From assembly GCF_003097315.1 (NCBI RefSeq), contig NZ_QDDL01000015.1:20407-84406 (forward strand): 64,000 nt of DNA. The letters are read 5' to 3'. Under the pieces are notes generated by a model. That model had not been told where the DNA came from and did not search any database. It saw only the letters and a list, made by a program, of their open reading frames with translations. The position numbers and the translations under genes were made by a program. Shown here one piece after another: positions 63,584 through 64,000 of the stretch (position 1 is its first letter; each line of letters begins with the position of its first letter). This stretch comes from Pelagibaculum spongiae (GTDB lineage: Bacteria > Pseudomonadota > Gammaproteobacteria > Enterobacterales > Pelagibaculaceae).

Positions 63584-64000
63584 AAATAACCCGATTGATT
63601 TTCTTTATAGTTATAGTTTAATGGTTGATGTTTTGCTTGTAATCATTAGATAGGTATAATTTATCTTCAGTGAATTGTCTTTTAATTGACTGTTATTGTT
63701 CGCCTGAACTTTGTAGTTTTCTATGTGATTTTTCTTAGAACCTGTTTAGGATCTCTGAAGCAGTAGCCTTAAGAAAGCTAAGTGGATGAAACTTAAGCTA
63801 CTGTTTAACAATCTTTCACAGTTTGTAACCATTCAGCACAATTTAATATAAAAATCGCTCGACAGGTTTTTTTATATTTTCCCGAATTTAAGCACCTCTT
63901 TCAGAATACCACTTAAACGCCGCATTAAACTGCTATTAACACACCTGATTATCAATGTTTTTTGCTCAGAATAGCGCATCAGCATTCCGCTTCTAAAAAG
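63584..64000. other. Intergenic end of window with inverted repeat
   Basis: No gene seen. At 63760-63804 CAGTAGCCTTAAG and CTTAAGCTACTG pair with one bulged base around an 18-base loop. The remaining sequence is AT-rich. Confidence 0.5.

Noticed and set aside
63911..63940. ACGCCGCATTAA, resembling part of the attC 3' end at 49855-49866
   Set aside because: Twelve-base match only, with no paired arm or core in the available sequence before the window edge.

Overview
The window reads as the chromosome of a free-living or host-associated marine gammaproteobacterium, probably of the Oceanospirillales/Hahellaceae type. It is moderately AT-rich and carries gammaproteobacterial housekeeping genes: deoB, cdd, glnB, nadE, a bioBFHC cluster, fabV, grxA, rep and rdgB. 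It also carries accessory genes common in marine heterotrophs: PhoX-like phosphatase, glpQ, RND efflux, RAYT transposases and rhombosortase. No rRNA, tRNA or CRISPR array was seen. The species assignment is inference only.

Layout. 1-1.9 kb: nucleoside salvage (deoB end, cdd). 2-6.6 kb: accessory stretch with a decayed FG-GAP-type gene, a frameshifted Cys-rich secreted protein, a small membrane protein and a RAYT transposase. 7-14.7 kb: phospholipase D-like lipoprotein, nadE, glnB and a 1002-residue surface protein with a dead metalloprotease domain and a GlyGly-CTERM tail. 14.7-19.4 kb: NreB-like exporter with YgbA-like protein, GMC oxidoreductase, and a siderophore-interacting protein with a Fur-box-like site. 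19.6-22.8 kb: type I secretion ATPase and adaptor. 22.8-25.1 kb: tyrosine-phosphatase-like protein with YLDM repeats, DNA glycosylase, rdgB. 25.3-28.6 kb: membrane proteins including a rhombosortase, and a CatA-like acetyltransferase. 29-34.3 kb: comF divergent from bioB-bioF-bioH-bioC. 34.3-42.4 kb: GST, fabV, glutaredoxin, PhoX-like lipoprotein with a di-haem lipoprotein, papain-like protein, glpQ. 42.7-48.5 kb: rep, rhomboid protease, acyl-CoA dehydrogenase.

48.6-51.9 kb is the most foreign-looking stretch. Three attC-like imperfect palindromes and a fourth half-site frame two AT-rich single-gene units. One encodes a cyclase-homology protein and the other a three-helix membrane protein. 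The array is abutted by a duplicated 71-bp sequence and a second RAYT. I read this as a small cassette array without integrase (CALIN-like); a cyclic-nucleotide-based defence role is only a hypothesis.

52-64 kb: DUF2937-like protein, RND pump operon, beta-carbonic anhydrase, a repeat-rich intergenic region, an orphan SGHY-motif protein, a divergent TldD/TldE-like pair and a putative Cys-His-Asp hydrolase.

Other points of interest: the rhombosortase and a probable substrate share this window; the phosphatase with tandem YLDM motifs looks host-directed; and two related intergenic elements (44.9 and 52.6 kb) keep a hairpin with apparently compensating base changes.
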